From the NCBI GenBank assembly GCA_018136815.1, contig CM030940.1:3218601-3282600 (forward strand): 64,000 nucleotides of DNA, in the 5' to 3' direction. Positions 51,683 to 63,300 of the stretch are shown one piece after another. Under the pieces are notes generated by a model. That model was not told the DNA's origin. It worked only from the letters and a program-made list of their open reading frames with translations, and made no database searches. Each line of letters begins with the position of its first letter. Position 1 is the first letter of the stretch. The position numbers were made by a program, and so were the translations under genes. Origin of the DNA: Isochrysis galbana (lineage: Eukaryota; Haptophyta; Isochrysidales; Isochrysidaceae).

Positions 51683-52920
51683 GAGTGGAAATTATCGCAC
51701 GCGCGTCGATTGCCGTTGCATCAAAAGTATACATGATGGTGCCCAAATCCCCCTGTTGATTGAGAGTGCAAGTGCCACTGCCTACGTCGCCGTTCGTGCT
51801 AATCATTGAGAGCTTGCCATCACGACTTTGGGCGAGATCATTACGGCACACTCTGACACGCTGTGGGACCTCTAATGCCCCGGCGTCGGCATGCAAAGCT
51901 CACAGGCACATGCCGCCAACATTCCCGACGGATTGCTGCCCTTTAGTGGTGGTGGCTTTAGTTGCAAGATATCCCATGAGACGGCGCTGACGCAATGTTG
52001 TCCGCGTGGCCGTGCCACAGAACATGTGATGATGATTATGGCGCGTGTGCTCGTATTTTGTTCGATTGCTCTTTTCTTTCTAGCTATGACAACTGTGTTG
52101 GAGCGGACACTGTTGCCAGTCCTTGTGCTGCGGGTAAGGGGGAGAGTCACCACAAGGATTTTACCCCTAGGCGGTTAGAAAGTTTCATCCTACATTGTAG
52201 GATTCCATCCTGCGAATCCATGGCGATCGTAGGAGTATACCAATCCGCACCGACGACATCCCGCTAGCCAAACGCCCCAAGGGCGGCGTTTTGCGTCCTA
52301 TTGTAGCGTCCCGAGGCCCGAGGATGCCTATACCTCCACAAGTACGTCGCAGTCCCAACCCCAGCCCATCGCCCCAATGCAACCATTCTTTACGCAACAA
52401 CCTTCGACGCTTCACTTGGATATCCAGGTGAAGGACCGATCACCATCGCTTCCTTCAACATCAACAAATCAACGGCCGTTGTCAACGGCTCCATTGTATC
52501 TATCTTATGGCTTATGGGCTTTTCCGCCCTCGCCGCGGCGTAGAGAGCTACGACGTGGCCCGCCCTGAGGCCGCCCACGAGTCTCGCCTCATCGATCAGC
52601 GCCGAATCTAGCACTGTCAGAGAGAGGAGGGCCGCGAGCCGCGAGGGCAACCTCAACGCGGAGGCTCGTCAGCCACGCGTGGACGGCCGCGTCGGTGAGC
52701 TGGTCTTCTGGTCTTGGTTCTCGCATGCCGAGTTCGAGTGAGGAGTGAGGGCGAATCCTGCGAGGGGCGGGTCGGGATGGACGGGGCGAGGTCTCCGGTA
52801 GCCAGGGTAGCCGCATGCGCGCGCTGTGAGGAGCTGGATGGGCTGCGTGGGCGCAACGACAACGACGCAACGACCCGACCTGGCGTACGCTGCGTCGCTG
52901 CGTCCTAATTATCACGATTC
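51683..52920. other. Intergenic, no gene recognised
   Basis: Short frames on both strands without motifs. A hydrophobic frame at 51891-52178 has no supporting evidence. From 52921 copia sequence begins. Confidence 0.4.
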
Positions 52921-53510
52921 ATGACCAATCCAGGACCCGTTCACTTCCAAGCAGCCACACGATGTCTGTTACACCTGCGAGGATCCAAGCAGCGAGCCCT
53001 GCACTTCTCCGCTAATTCCGACATGGCTTTCGTAACATTCGTCGACTCCAATTGGGAAGCAAAATACTCCTGTAGTGGTGCCTTCTTCTTTTACCTGGGT
53101 TGCCCCATCCAATGGTTCTCCAAAAAATGCAACGCTCTGTGTCTCTATCAAGCGCTGAATGAAGCTGAGTACTTTGGCGCCATGTTGACAGCGAAAGACC
53201 TCATCTTTATCAGGGACCTGCTCACCGACCTTGGCATCATGCATGATGGCCCCTCAATCGTTTACTCCGACTCCAAATCCGCCGTCGACATGGCCTTCGA
53301 CCCAGTCGCCTTCAAGAAAACAAAACACATCCTTCGTGCTGGTGCTTTCCTCCGTGACTTAGTCGCCAAACGGGTCCTTACTTACGCTTAAGCACATCAG
53401 CGGACACAACATGGTTGCGGATATTCTCACGAAACCGTGTCCACGCAACCAATTCCTCCGCCTACTCGACATTCTTGATTCTTTCTCGTCAACAGCCACT
53501 TCCTGAATGA
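52921..53510 (+). mobile_element. Ty1/copia RNase H region and 3' end
   Basis: Reads PVHFQAATRCLLHLRGSKQR, FVDSNWEAKYSCSGAFFFYL, EAEYFGAMLTAKDLIFIRDL and SDSKSAVDMAFDP, the copia-type RNase H with its acidic residues. A frameshift near 53385 moves the end (LKHISGHNMVADILTKPCPR) to another frame. The purine tract GGAGGGGATG at 53547-53556 then leads to TGTTACGGATG, a probable 3' LTR start. The upstream Pol is missing. Confidence 0.75.
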
Positions 53511-53553
53511 CGTACATGTAAACGTCGCACCCCTTGCTCCGTTTAGGAGGGGA

Positions 53554-53930
53554 TGTTACGGATGCCCCTCCGTCCTCTCCTACGTTTACTTTCTAAGTCC
53601 TGCGAGATCTCCTCTCTCCTCTCTCTTCACATGAGGAGAGGCGACGGGCCTCCTCTCTTCTTTCCTTTTCTTTCCTCTCTTTCTCTCCTGCTCAACCCCC
53701 TTTCTTCGCGTATCCCGTTACGTTAGTTATCTACGTGTTACTGTGAATGTGCGTGTGATAGTGGTGTGGGAGAATTATAAGAGGAATTTTACCCGGTTCT
53801 GTTCTGGAGAGAGCGCGAGCGATGGCGTCGCTCTCCCTCCTCTCGGCCGCCCTGGTCACCATGATGGTGCCAGGGCGATAGGTACGTAATACGTAAGTGG
53901 TTGGCGGGGAGAGCGGGCATCCCTGTGGGA
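53554..53930 (+). mobile_element. Putative copia 3' LTR
   Basis: It begins TGTTACGGATGCCCCTCC immediately after the purine tract. It contains ATTATAAGAGG near 53772, which could be the promoter. The right border is not identified because no second copy is present in the window. Confidence 0.45.
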
Positions 53931-53939
53931 CGCCACTGG

Positions 53940-54300
53940 CTATGCTAAACGGGAAGCTTCTTCCAGCCGCAAATGCGGAGCGGTATCGTCTGCCGCCACC
54001 AAGCGTGACACGCCATCTGCATCTTTGTGATTAGCACCCGGCTTGTGCTCGACGGTGAAGCGATACTCGGACAACTTGAGCGCACATCGCATCAGGCGCG
54101 ATGCCGGCCCACCCTGGACGGTGTCCTTCATGGTGTGGCATGCCAGCCCTCTGGAGTAAATGTGTCCGGAAAGGAAACGGAGGCACATGCCTCCAAGAGC
54201 GGAGGCATCGGCACGAACGACGATGAGGACGAGGGGGAGGGAGAGGGAGCAAGGATCGGCAACGGCTCCTCCTCCACCGCGGGCGAATGAAGGCAGGAAG
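53940..54300 (-). mobile_element. Ty3/gypsy RNase H fragment
   Basis: Minus strand: VVRADASALGGMCLRF, then LMRCALKLSEYRFTVEHKPG and ANHKDADGVSRLV. The DASxxG start and the H-x-PG-x-N-x-x-A-D-x-x-SR end are the gypsy RNase H signature. The middle of the domain is deleted. The frame continues left to 53940. Confidence 0.65.
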
Positions 54301-54432
54301 GCGGGCAGGCGGGCTTGAGCGAGGGCGAGGACGGCGGCGAGAGCGACATGGAACGAGCGGCGAGAGGCGAGGGTGAGTGTGAGGAGGGCTGTGATGGCAG
54401 GGACTGGCGAGGCGAGGCGAGGTTGTAGGGTC

Positions 54433-55030
54433 TGAGTGTTACGAGAGCGAGAGCGACGAGAGCGAGAGCGAGAGAGCGACGACGAATGACGACTGACGAC
54501 AGGACGACGGACAACGACACCCAGGAAAACACTCCGACTCTCGCCCCACGACTTTCTCACATAACTCGACTGAAATCAAACCCAAACACTCCGGCCAGAC
54601 GACGACGGACGACGACCAAAGGGCGATCTGTCGGCGATCTTGTCCGGAACGGGAATCGCACCATAACGGAAACGAGAGGCAATCTTGCTACGCAGGATTC
54701 CAAGAGACCTACCGAATAAGACGAGAGAAGTGCGATGTGCCTAAGGGGAAGATGCGATGAGATTGCAAATTAAACCTGATTGCCCCCAGAAGCAGATAAA
54801 GAACCGCAGGGAAGATAGCAAATTAAACCTATTTGCGAGGCGCCTGGGAGGAAAAAAGGTGGGGAAACTTCCCTTCTCTTTCGAGAGAAAGAGAGAGGGC
54901 CCTCCACAACCCACGATCCCATGCATCCAAGCGAAGCTTTTGACCGAGAACGAGAGAAAGCAGAGAATTATAACGATAAATGCCGAACGACGAAGAGAAG
55001 CCTAACGAGTGTCGATTCGCGAATGCGACA
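54433..55030. repeat. LTR-like repeat, right copy
   Basis: The partner of 49115-49703 (TG...CA). It has a few substitutions and an extra GAGAGC unit near its left end, and ends GCGAATGCGACA before unrelated DNA at 55031. Confidence 0.75.
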
Positions 55031-55071
55031 TGTCGGCTCTCTCCGCCTCGTGGGTTGGTAGGGCATACCAT

Positions 55072-55672
55072 TCATGCATGGTGCCCTGTTGTTGTCGTAT
55101 GTTGGTGTGTTGCTGTTTGTGGGAGTCGCAGCCGCTGTCGCGGCTGTTGTGTCTCCTTGGGTGCGCATGGGGTGTGCATGGCTTGGTCGGTGTAGTCCCG
55201 TGCTGTCTCTCGGGCTTCAGCTGACTCCAGTGTGGGCCTCATCGGTTCATATTGCTGAGTCCTGCAGCTGATGTTGCAGGATTCAGCTGTTTTTGTGATG
55301 GTGGTCTTGCCGACCGGCCGGGTCCGCGCCACGTGCTGGCGCACGAGGTCGGTGCCGCAGCGTTGTAGGGGCCCAGCCCTGAGGCTTTCCCTATGGGAAG
55401 ATGGGCCCTGAGGCTCCTCTTGTTCCTGCTTGCTGGTGGGTTGTCTGTGCTGGTGGGTGTGGTGTATTGTGTGGAGGCTGGTCTTGTGTTGTGTGTGGCT
55501 CTGTGCGCGTGGCGGGGTGCGGCTCGCGGCCACCTGGGTGGGCGAGAGCTCTGGGAGAGGACGGTACGGTTGCGTGACGTCGGCCATCTCTTGGTCAGCC
55601 GGCGCGGTGGAGTGGGCGAAGAGGGAGGAGGGGAGCGTGGCGCGCTCCATGACCCTATCGTTATAACGATAG
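55072..55672 (-). mobile_element. LINE 5' end with ORF1-like frame
   Basis: The palindrome CTATCGTTA-TAACGATAG is perfect. It is followed on the minus strand by GGTC and ATGGAGCGCGCC, opening a frame of about 190 codons (55650-55072; MERATLPSSLFAHSTAPADQ) rich in Gln, Thr, Pro and His. Beyond MERA it is not similar to the other copies. A hairpin CTGCAG...CTGCAAC lies at 55260-55285. Confidence 0.6.
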
Positions 55673-55948
55673 TTGATGACACTGATGTAAAAAACTGACG
55701 TCAGTACTGATGCACCATCACTGCTGAAATGAGGGGTGGCGAGTCGCCGGTCCACCCTCCAAAGTGTGGGTGCTCCTAATACTTTTATACTTAAAATGGG
55801 GAGGGGCGGGGACAAAAATTGGAACTCAGGTTGCACCTTCTTCTATTTATTGTAAAGAGAGGGGGAGCCGTTCGTTCCCCCCATCCCCGCCCTCCCGCGC
55901 CCAAGGAGGGCACGGGGCGAGGGCGGGGGAGGTACTCCTCTATGGGAT

Positions 55949-55951
<3 letters not shown>

Positions 55952-55979
<28 letters not shown>
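55952..55979 (+). repeat. G homopolymer of 28 bases
   Basis: An uninterrupted G-run about 320 bp upstream of the NUP155 start. The length may vary by sequencing or slippage. Confidence 0.8.
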
Positions 55980-56179
55980 AGCGAGCCTCTCCTTCGCTGC
56001 ACCGGTGGCCGTCGGGCTCGGCGCGCGCCACAGGGACTCGCTCTCCCTCGCTCGCGCCCCTTCTCTCGGCTGCGCGCGAGCAAGAGAGACTGTGCGAGCG
56101 AGAGGCGACAGAAAAGGGCGGCTGTGTACGTACATACACACGCAGAGGAAGCAGAGCCACATCCGCCGTAGAGGCCACC

Positions 56180-56200
56180 AGAGAGAGAGAGAGAGAGGGA

Positions 56201-56270
<70 letters not shown>

Positions 56271-56296
56271 GAGTGAGAGTGAGAGGGAGAGGGAGG
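56180..56296 (+). repeat. GA microsatellite in the NUP155 leader
   Basis: About 100 bp of GA repeats with a few GG and GT interruptions end only four bases before the NUP155 ATG. The repeat is therefore probably transcribed as 5' untranslated sequence. Confidence 0.8.
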
Positions 56297-56299
56297 GAG

Positions 56300-59200
56300 A
56301 TGAGTCTTTCTGAAAGCGACAAGGCGCAGCTCGAGAGTGCCAGAGAGCAGCTGAGCAAGCTGATTCAGCGCGACGGCAAGGTGAAGGACGACTCCGACCT
56401 TTATAACAAGTTGATCAAGCAGGTGCGGCGCGCGCACGCACCCTTGCCGTAATCTACTCGCCCGCGACTGCTATATGCCACGAACTCTTGCACAGTGGGA
56501 GTGGGAGTGTAGTGGGGGGCGAGGGGGGTGTTGCACCGACGCACCATCCCCCGCTGCTCAAGCCTGGAGTGGCTGCTTACCGGCTCTACCTTACCTATCC
56601 CCTGACGGACAGGCGCGCACAAACGAAGGATGCATGTATGAATCCTGCGAGAGCGACGGCCCAATTCACAAGCAGCCACAGTTTGTCGCTGCACCTGGTG
56701 GCTTCACAATGATGCCGGCAGCTTTGAAGCAGGCTGCTGCAGAGCAGTTGGAGTACCACATGTTTGTAGGACTCTTCCCTGCGCTCCATCGTGCGTGGAT
56801 GACCATTGACCACATTCTCTTCCTATGGGATTACAACGAGCCAAGGGGCGCTTTCTACCAGTGAGTACGCAACCGTGGTGTATACGACAGACAGCTGTGC
56901 ATGGTCCCAGTGGAGCAGGGTGGGTATGCGTTAGTCGTCGAGCTGTCACACCCATGGGGGCCAGGTTCGGGGATCTTTACGGCCTGTGTCTCCAAACCAT
57001 GAAGACGATAGAGCTGCCCAGCGAGCCTCCAACTTCCTTGGCCATGCAACTGGCTGTGCCCTCTTTAGGTTTGAAAATATGTGAGTGACGCTAGCTGTCC
57101 CAGGGGAACCTGCGGGCCTGACGCCGTGCCTTCCCATCGCCTATAGGTACGACGGTCTTGATCAGACTATCATCAACGCCACGTTGGTCCGTTGCCGCGA
57201 GGGCGTTTTCGCTGCAGAAGCCACTCCCGATTACCTTTTGCTTTTGTCAACTCCGTCGGAGGTCCGCTTGCTCTCGTCTCATCATATGCTTGCCTTTTGC
57301 GATTGCCATCGCTCTCAATAAGTTGTCTCCTGAGCGCCCCTCCCAAGCTGGCTTGCCTCAACTCCCCCATCCCTGCTCATGTTGCCGCATTAGGTCGTGG
57401 TTCTCGCTGTTTATGCTACAGGCCCCTGTGGTGCTGAGGACACCTCGATCGATGTCCATGAGACTGGGTTCTCTGTGTCTACGGATGGGGTCAACCTCGT
57501 TGCCATGACTTCTACGCCGACTGGACGGTAAGTGGCAGACATCTCAAGATTAACACTCGCCCCAAATGTTTGCACTGTGAGTCCGTTGAAGCTCAGGCCA
57601 AATCTGCCAACCCCACAGCCAGCGCTCTGTGTCTCTAACCTACCGGCTCTCGTCTTCCGCGATTTGCAGCATTTTTATGGGTGGGGCCGATGGCTTCTTG
57701 TACGAGCTGACATATGGCCACACAGATTCGTGGTGGGGTGGCACTTCTCGCGCGTGTATCAAGCAGAATCGCTCCCGCAAGCGCGACCGCGCCTTCCACT
57801 TTGTAATGTCGGCACTCTACCGCTCGGCCGACCCGATAGTCGATCTTACCTTTGACGAGGGCAGGAACATCCTTTACTTGCTTACGGTGATTTGCAACTG
57901 CTCGCACCGCGTACAGCACGACTCTTGTCCTCAAGTGCGCCCAGTCTCGGAGGCATCCTCTCAGTTACGCATTCCTTTGTAACATGTGTACAGGCCTCAT
58001 CCACCATCTGCGCGTATGATTTGGGTCCCAATGGTGATACGCTCTACTACGTTGCGTGCCTAGATGTGCGCTCGCTTCACTTGCGCCTGCGCCAGCACGG
58101 CGCTATCCCAGGAGACTCAAAGACGCTGCAGAGACTTGAGGAAGACCTGAAGACTGCGGAGAAGGTGAGAATACGGGGCCGTTGCCACTGCGTACGCTTC
58201 GAACGGTCTCACGTATGCGCAAGCAGCTGAGTTAGCAGCTGAGTTGCTTGACCAAAATGCCTGCATTCATTCCTCCGTGCTGTTGCGCCCGAATGCTATC
58301 CGCCTCACCGTGCCTCGCTCCTGCTCCCTTCCAGGCCAGCGCATCCTCACGCGAGCTGTCGCCGGCGCTCGTGTCCCTATCGCCTGTACCATCGTCTGTC
58401 TCATCCTTGATGCAGCTTATCGCCATATCTGCCTCTGGTGTGCGGGTTGCTCTACGGGTCTGCCCAAATACGGCCGACGGTCGCCGTGCGCCGCCGGCAG
58501 AGCTCCGGCCGCTCTTCGCTGTCGCCCCACCGCGCGCCACTGACGGACGCCCACTACACGTTGCTCGTGGCGCCGCCCTGTCGGCCTCCGACTGCCTCTT
58601 CGTGGCCTCGTCGATGGAGGATGCGCAGTCGGCGGTAGAACTCCTTTGCGTATCTGACCTATTGGCCGGACGCTCTGATGACGGTGGAACACGATCGGAC
58701 GCAGCAGCGCTCACACGCCTCCGACTTCATGGATCCTTGTATACCATCGCTGAAGAGCCCATCCCTGGGCCGCCGAGGATTAGCAACGGCCTCGCCGCTC
58801 AATTCGCGTCGCCCCCTCGCACATTTGTCCTCCTGACCTCTGAAGGTGTCATGCGGGTGGTAAAGCGTCGGCCGCTCGACCCTCTCCTGGCTGCCGCCTC
58901 TCCACAGCAGTCGGCAGCGATGCCGATGGGCATGCCTTCGCCCGCCGCCGAGTTTTTCAGTTTTTATGGCGCAGAGGAGGCGGCATGCATGTGCCTGCTC
59001 GGGGCCCTCACAACCGGTGCGGACTCGCCGACCGCCGAGCGCCTCGCAGGCTGGGCGCACGCCTTTGGCGGCATGGCGTCAGAGCACCTTGTCAATGGCG
59101 TCCCAGAGATGTCGGCGACAGCCCAGGGCGCGGTGATCCTCGGCCAGGCCCCGCGCTTTTCCGGGCGCCACGGTGGTATCTGCCGTGCTCTCGCTCGGCT

Positions 59201-62200
59201 GCTACAGGAGGTGTGGTTGGAACCGCTGTGCGCCCTTCGCCACACTGCGACTGGTGAGCGCCTTGCGCTCGCTCGCCCTCGTGCTTTCTGGAGCTCTCTA
59301 CACATGAGGATTGTTGCAATGTTGGCACACCTCGATGCCCACGAGCGCCATTGGGGCATTCCCCCAGGTGCTGCCACACCGCCAGGCGCCAATCCCGCCC
59401 AGCGCACCACTCACTCAAGTAGCAGAAGAGGCGAATTTGGTGCTAACCGGGCCATCGCACTGCCGGAGGACACCTCCCACGCGCGTCTGCGAGCATCCAT
59501 CGGTGGGCTGGTCTTTTCTGATCACCGTGCTGCGGACGCCCGCTGGAACGCCATGGCGGGCGCGCCAGACAAGGAGTCCGAGTCCCTCTGTGCCGTGCTT
59601 AGCCTCGCGCGCCGTGTGGCCCAGCTCGCGTTACTTCTCGCCAGTCTCGCCGAGTTCGAGGCGAACCAGCACCCCGATGGTGGTATCGGCATTGCGCATT
59701 CCGTGCAAGCCTCGGTGGAAAATGCAGCAATTGACGGGATTCCGGCCCTCGCGGAGCGAGTCATTGCCAGTGTGCCCCCCAAGTTGCAAACACTACTGCG
59801 CGAGGGTCTTACACTGCAGGCGTTGACTGTGCCTGTGCGCCTAGATGCCCGTGGCAAGCCGACGTCAGCATGGGACACTGAGGTGGAGGCAAGGCTGCCA
59901 AAAGCCCTCTTCATGGGCCTTGGACAAATCGAGGCGTCAGGCGGAGTCCAGGTGCGGAGCTTAGCCCGAGCGTAGGAGGGCCGGCGGCTGGTTCTTGCAA
60001 CTCGAGCTTGACTTGCTCACAGTGGCTCTCTCAACACCTCATGCCCCGACCCAACCTGCCCGTGCCAGGCTACCGCCCGGCTTCGTCGCGAGTGCCCCGA
60101 CCTTTTCTCGACAGCCGACGCCACCTCACTCCGCGGCTGGGACCTCCTGTCTCGCGCTTCTGCCACGTCGACTGCAGAGGCCGACCGTGTCGTGCTGCTG
60201 AACGATGCGCTGGACACGCTGCTTCCCGTCGCGGCTACTGACGCATCTCTCGACCTCGACGCGCTACTCTCTGCATTCTTTGCGCACCACGCACACGCCC
60301 ATCGCGTTCATGCCGCCGCCGCCACGCGCTCGCCAGCGACGGCCGCCGCCGAACGCGCGCTCGCTCGGCTGCCCCTCGCCGCCGCGCGCGCCGCCGATCC
60401 TGATGATGCGGCTCCGGCTGCTCTATCGCCAAGCGGTGCAGTCGGCGGGATCGACGGCTGGTCAACCAGACAGCGCCATGCTATTTGTCGGCGGCTCAAG
60501 TGCTACCGCCTACTCCTCGACCGTCTTGCGCTCCTGCAACGCGCGCCGCTTCCGGCCGGTATTGGCGCCCCTGTGGCGACGGACACGGCTGATGGGGTAT
60601 CTGTCGCCGCGTCGGGCAACGGCACTGTCACGGAGTGGTCGGGCCACGACGACGCAACAAATCAGCTCTCTCAGCCCAGCGGCAGCGCTGAAGGCGGCTG
60701 GTTGGCCGTTTTGAGTGCGGCTCTTCGCGAGGCGCCCGACGATACCCTCTTTTTGCACGCCATCTCATGGTGGTTGCTTGAGGTGAGTAAGGGATTCGTC
60801 GGCCTTTCTTCCTGTCCCTTCTTTGACGGCTCTACGATGCGTTATCATGACCCAAGCATGCTGGCGCTAGCCGTGCACTAAAGCTTAAGCGTGGCGTGTG
60901 CTGCATCATGCTGCGCTACCCAGCACTCAACAACACAAGGGCCCATACATTCGAGCCAGTTCAAAAATAGAAGTGATCATCCTCCTGCTCTGTGTCCTTA
61001 GACTGGTCGGGATGACGTCCTCTTCTCGCTCCCATCCCCGCATCTGGAGGCTTTCTGCGCGGCAGGCGCCCCTCCCGTAGCCACACGTCGCGTATGGGCC
61101 GCTTTCCTCTCGCCTAAGGCGGCCGACGTGCTCGACTCGTGGGAAGCCCTAACTGCAACCCCCGAATCCTCTAGCATGCAGGCGAGCCCTCCCATCCTCG
61201 TGTCCCGCCTATGTCCAGTCTAGGTGGAGTCCTTTCCGAGACCACCGTGCATACCCCCCCCCCCCACTCAATATGGACAGGAGGCCATTTTCAAGATCAC
61301 AAGGGGCTTCTTGCTGCCTCGTCTCTTCTTGCGTCAAGGCCGATATGTTGAGGCCGCCACCGCCTTCCTAAAGCAAGCCGTGTGCGTGACTGAGGGCGAG
61401 GCGGTGGTCGTTGATGCCGGCTCCAGCTTTGCGCGATCGATCCGCCGCCTTGAGGAGCGCATCTCGGCATTCAACTATGCGGTGACCGCTGCCAAGGCTG
61501 CGGGCGCAGATGGGGCGACGCAACTGGGTGCCGACTTCATTCGCGAGGCATCCGATCAGGCACAGCTCTCGCAGCTGCAGCTAGGTGTCGCAACCGAGCT
61601 AGCTGCACTAGCACGCGCCGAGGGCGGCGCAGCAGTCGGGCTCGAGCGCCTCGCCGCCTCGCGTGGTGTTGGCGTTCCTGCCCTGCGTACCCAGCTCGGC
61701 GAGGAAGCTGAGCGGGCATGCGCTTCTCAACTTGATCTTGAAGGCATATTCAACCTCGCGTGGAAGGCGGAGCTCTGGCGCTCAGCCTTGGCCATCCTTG
61801 ATTTTGCATCCCCCCATTCGCGCTATCCTGACCATGTCGACAAGGCACTCTCCTCGCTTCTCTTCCCGGAGGACGCCCAAAAGCAGCCGTGGGACGAGGC
61901 GCGGGCCGCACTCATCTCCCTGCGCAAGGCCTTCGCGTCGAGCTATGTGTTCAACCTGGACTCCATCTGCGCCATGCTTGAACGGCGCGCTCTCCAGAAT
62001 GGCCAGCCAGCAATTGCCGTCGTCGAGCTCCTCTCACCCACTGGTGGTGCGCTCCGCCCACCGGTCGCGTGGGCAGACCTCTACAGGTGCTACGCGGGCG
62101 TGCGCCATGCAGGACGTCACATGAAGGTGCTGTGGGAGGAGGAGGCTATGCAGCTGCGACTGCTTGAGGCGCTCGTCTACTTGTTGCAAGCGTGAGCGTC

Positions 62201-62529
62201 AGGCCCTCGCCCCCGCTCGGCCTTGCTCGCCGCCGGCCTCAGCTTATCGGCTTGCTCAGTGCACTACCAGTTTGCAACTATCCCACTCTTTTTGACTGAT
62301 CAACACGTGTGCCCTTTGTAGTTGGCTGCATGCAGCCTCATCCTCCAACATAGAGAGGCGCACGCTGATTGCCGCACAACGTGACCTTGCCATTGTGGCA
62401 GACATCGACGCACATGTGATTCGATTGGGTGGCGACTTCGCGTCCCGTGCTGCCACGCAACCCCAGGTCGCCGCCCGCATGCGTGCCGAGCTCAGGGATT
62501 TACGTGGGGCCATCTCGGCGCTCTGGTAG
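56300..62529 (+). CDS. NUP155: Nucleoporin NUP155 (inner-ring scaffold)
   Basis: I reconstruct exons 56300-56422, 56613-56860, 57069-57080 (12 nt), 57147-57261, 57394-57527, 57670-57886, 57994-58164, 58335-59951, 60069-60782, 61002-about 61127, 61281-62191 and 62322-62529, about 1,530 aa. All joins keep phase; only the end of exon 10 is ambiguous. The N-terminal beta-propeller is visible: FPALHRAWMTIDHILFLWDY, FENMYDGLDQTIINATLV, IFMGGADGFLYELTYG, DPIVDLTFDEGRNILYLL, TICAYDLGPNG. The alpha-helical C-terminal half follows (LRRECPDLFSTADATSLRGW, FLLPRLFLRQGRYVEAATAF), ending ELRDLRGAISALW. NUP155/Nup170 is a core inner-ring component of the nuclear pore. The family is usually about 1,390 aa. 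Confidence 0.93.
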
Positions 62530-62727
62530 CCACAACCAATCGCCGAAGAGGATGCGAAGCCGGCGGGCGAACGACGGAGAGTTGCCCGGCGTATGACAAG
62601 TGGATGAAGGATGGTTGGAGTGGGAGTTGAAGTACTATCGGTGTGTTAGCCAAGACATGCGATAGGCTTGGCGTAATTTGAGCAGGGCATATCTTCCGGA
62701 GGTGTTGTCTCCGTGCCCATTGGCGAA
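62530..62727. other. 3' flank of NUP155
   Basis: No motif is recognised before the LINE tail. Confidence 0.4.
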
Positions 62728-63000
62728 AGAAAACTTCCGTAATATTCTCGCGCCAAGCGCGCGGCCCTGGGCCCGTTACTTTGTAGCGCCATCATTCCCT
62801 TTATCATCCTGCGCCTTGCGGCCGCACTCCCGCTTCGTTCGCTACATAGATTAGGGGCCCGGGATGTGGATCGAGCCTAGGCCTACCTTTGCGGGCTCCT
62901 AGCCGTAGTGTTTGTGGCGTTTGCGTTTGCAAAGGGTATAATGCCTTGCGGCGTGTCCATGGGCACATCACCCACACGGGCGGTCGTGACTGCAAGTGAG
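62728..63000 (-). mobile_element. LINE 3' end
   Basis: Minus strand: the tail GAATATTACGGAAG followed by TTTTCTTTC, preceded by the 3' untranslated block with GCCGCAAGGCGCAGG and CCCGGGCCCCTAA. It is collinear with 47550-47669. The right limit of the remnant is approximate. Confidence 0.55.
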
Positions 63001-63300
63001 GAGGGAGGCAGAGGTGGAGGTGGGGGGGGGACTCTTGTTGATTGTTGATCCGGAGGCCCACATTTTTATCGTGGGACCGGGGGAAGATCTCCCCTAGTCT
63101 CTCTCCCCGCTCGAATCTGAATCCGAAGCAGAGCGATGGCGACCGACCCGCATGATAGGCAGACCTTCGCCGTGCTCCAGCGAGAGCACGGCGGTGGTCA
63201 GCCCCCCCTTGCCCCTTGTCGCTGGTGTTCGGACTAAATGGTCCGGAGACACCGGTCGGCGGTCTCACCGGTGTTTCATGCCACCGTACTACTAAATTCG
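63001..63300. other. Spacer, no gene recognised
   Basis: A minus-strand frame of 154 codons (62804-63268) runs across this and the LINE remnant, so it is not a conserved gene. Confidence 0.4.

Noticed and set aside
49115-55030. A single complete LTR retrotransposon between the two LTR-like repeats
   Set aside because: The interval contains CBF5 and fragments of two different element classes in opposite orientations, so it is not one element.
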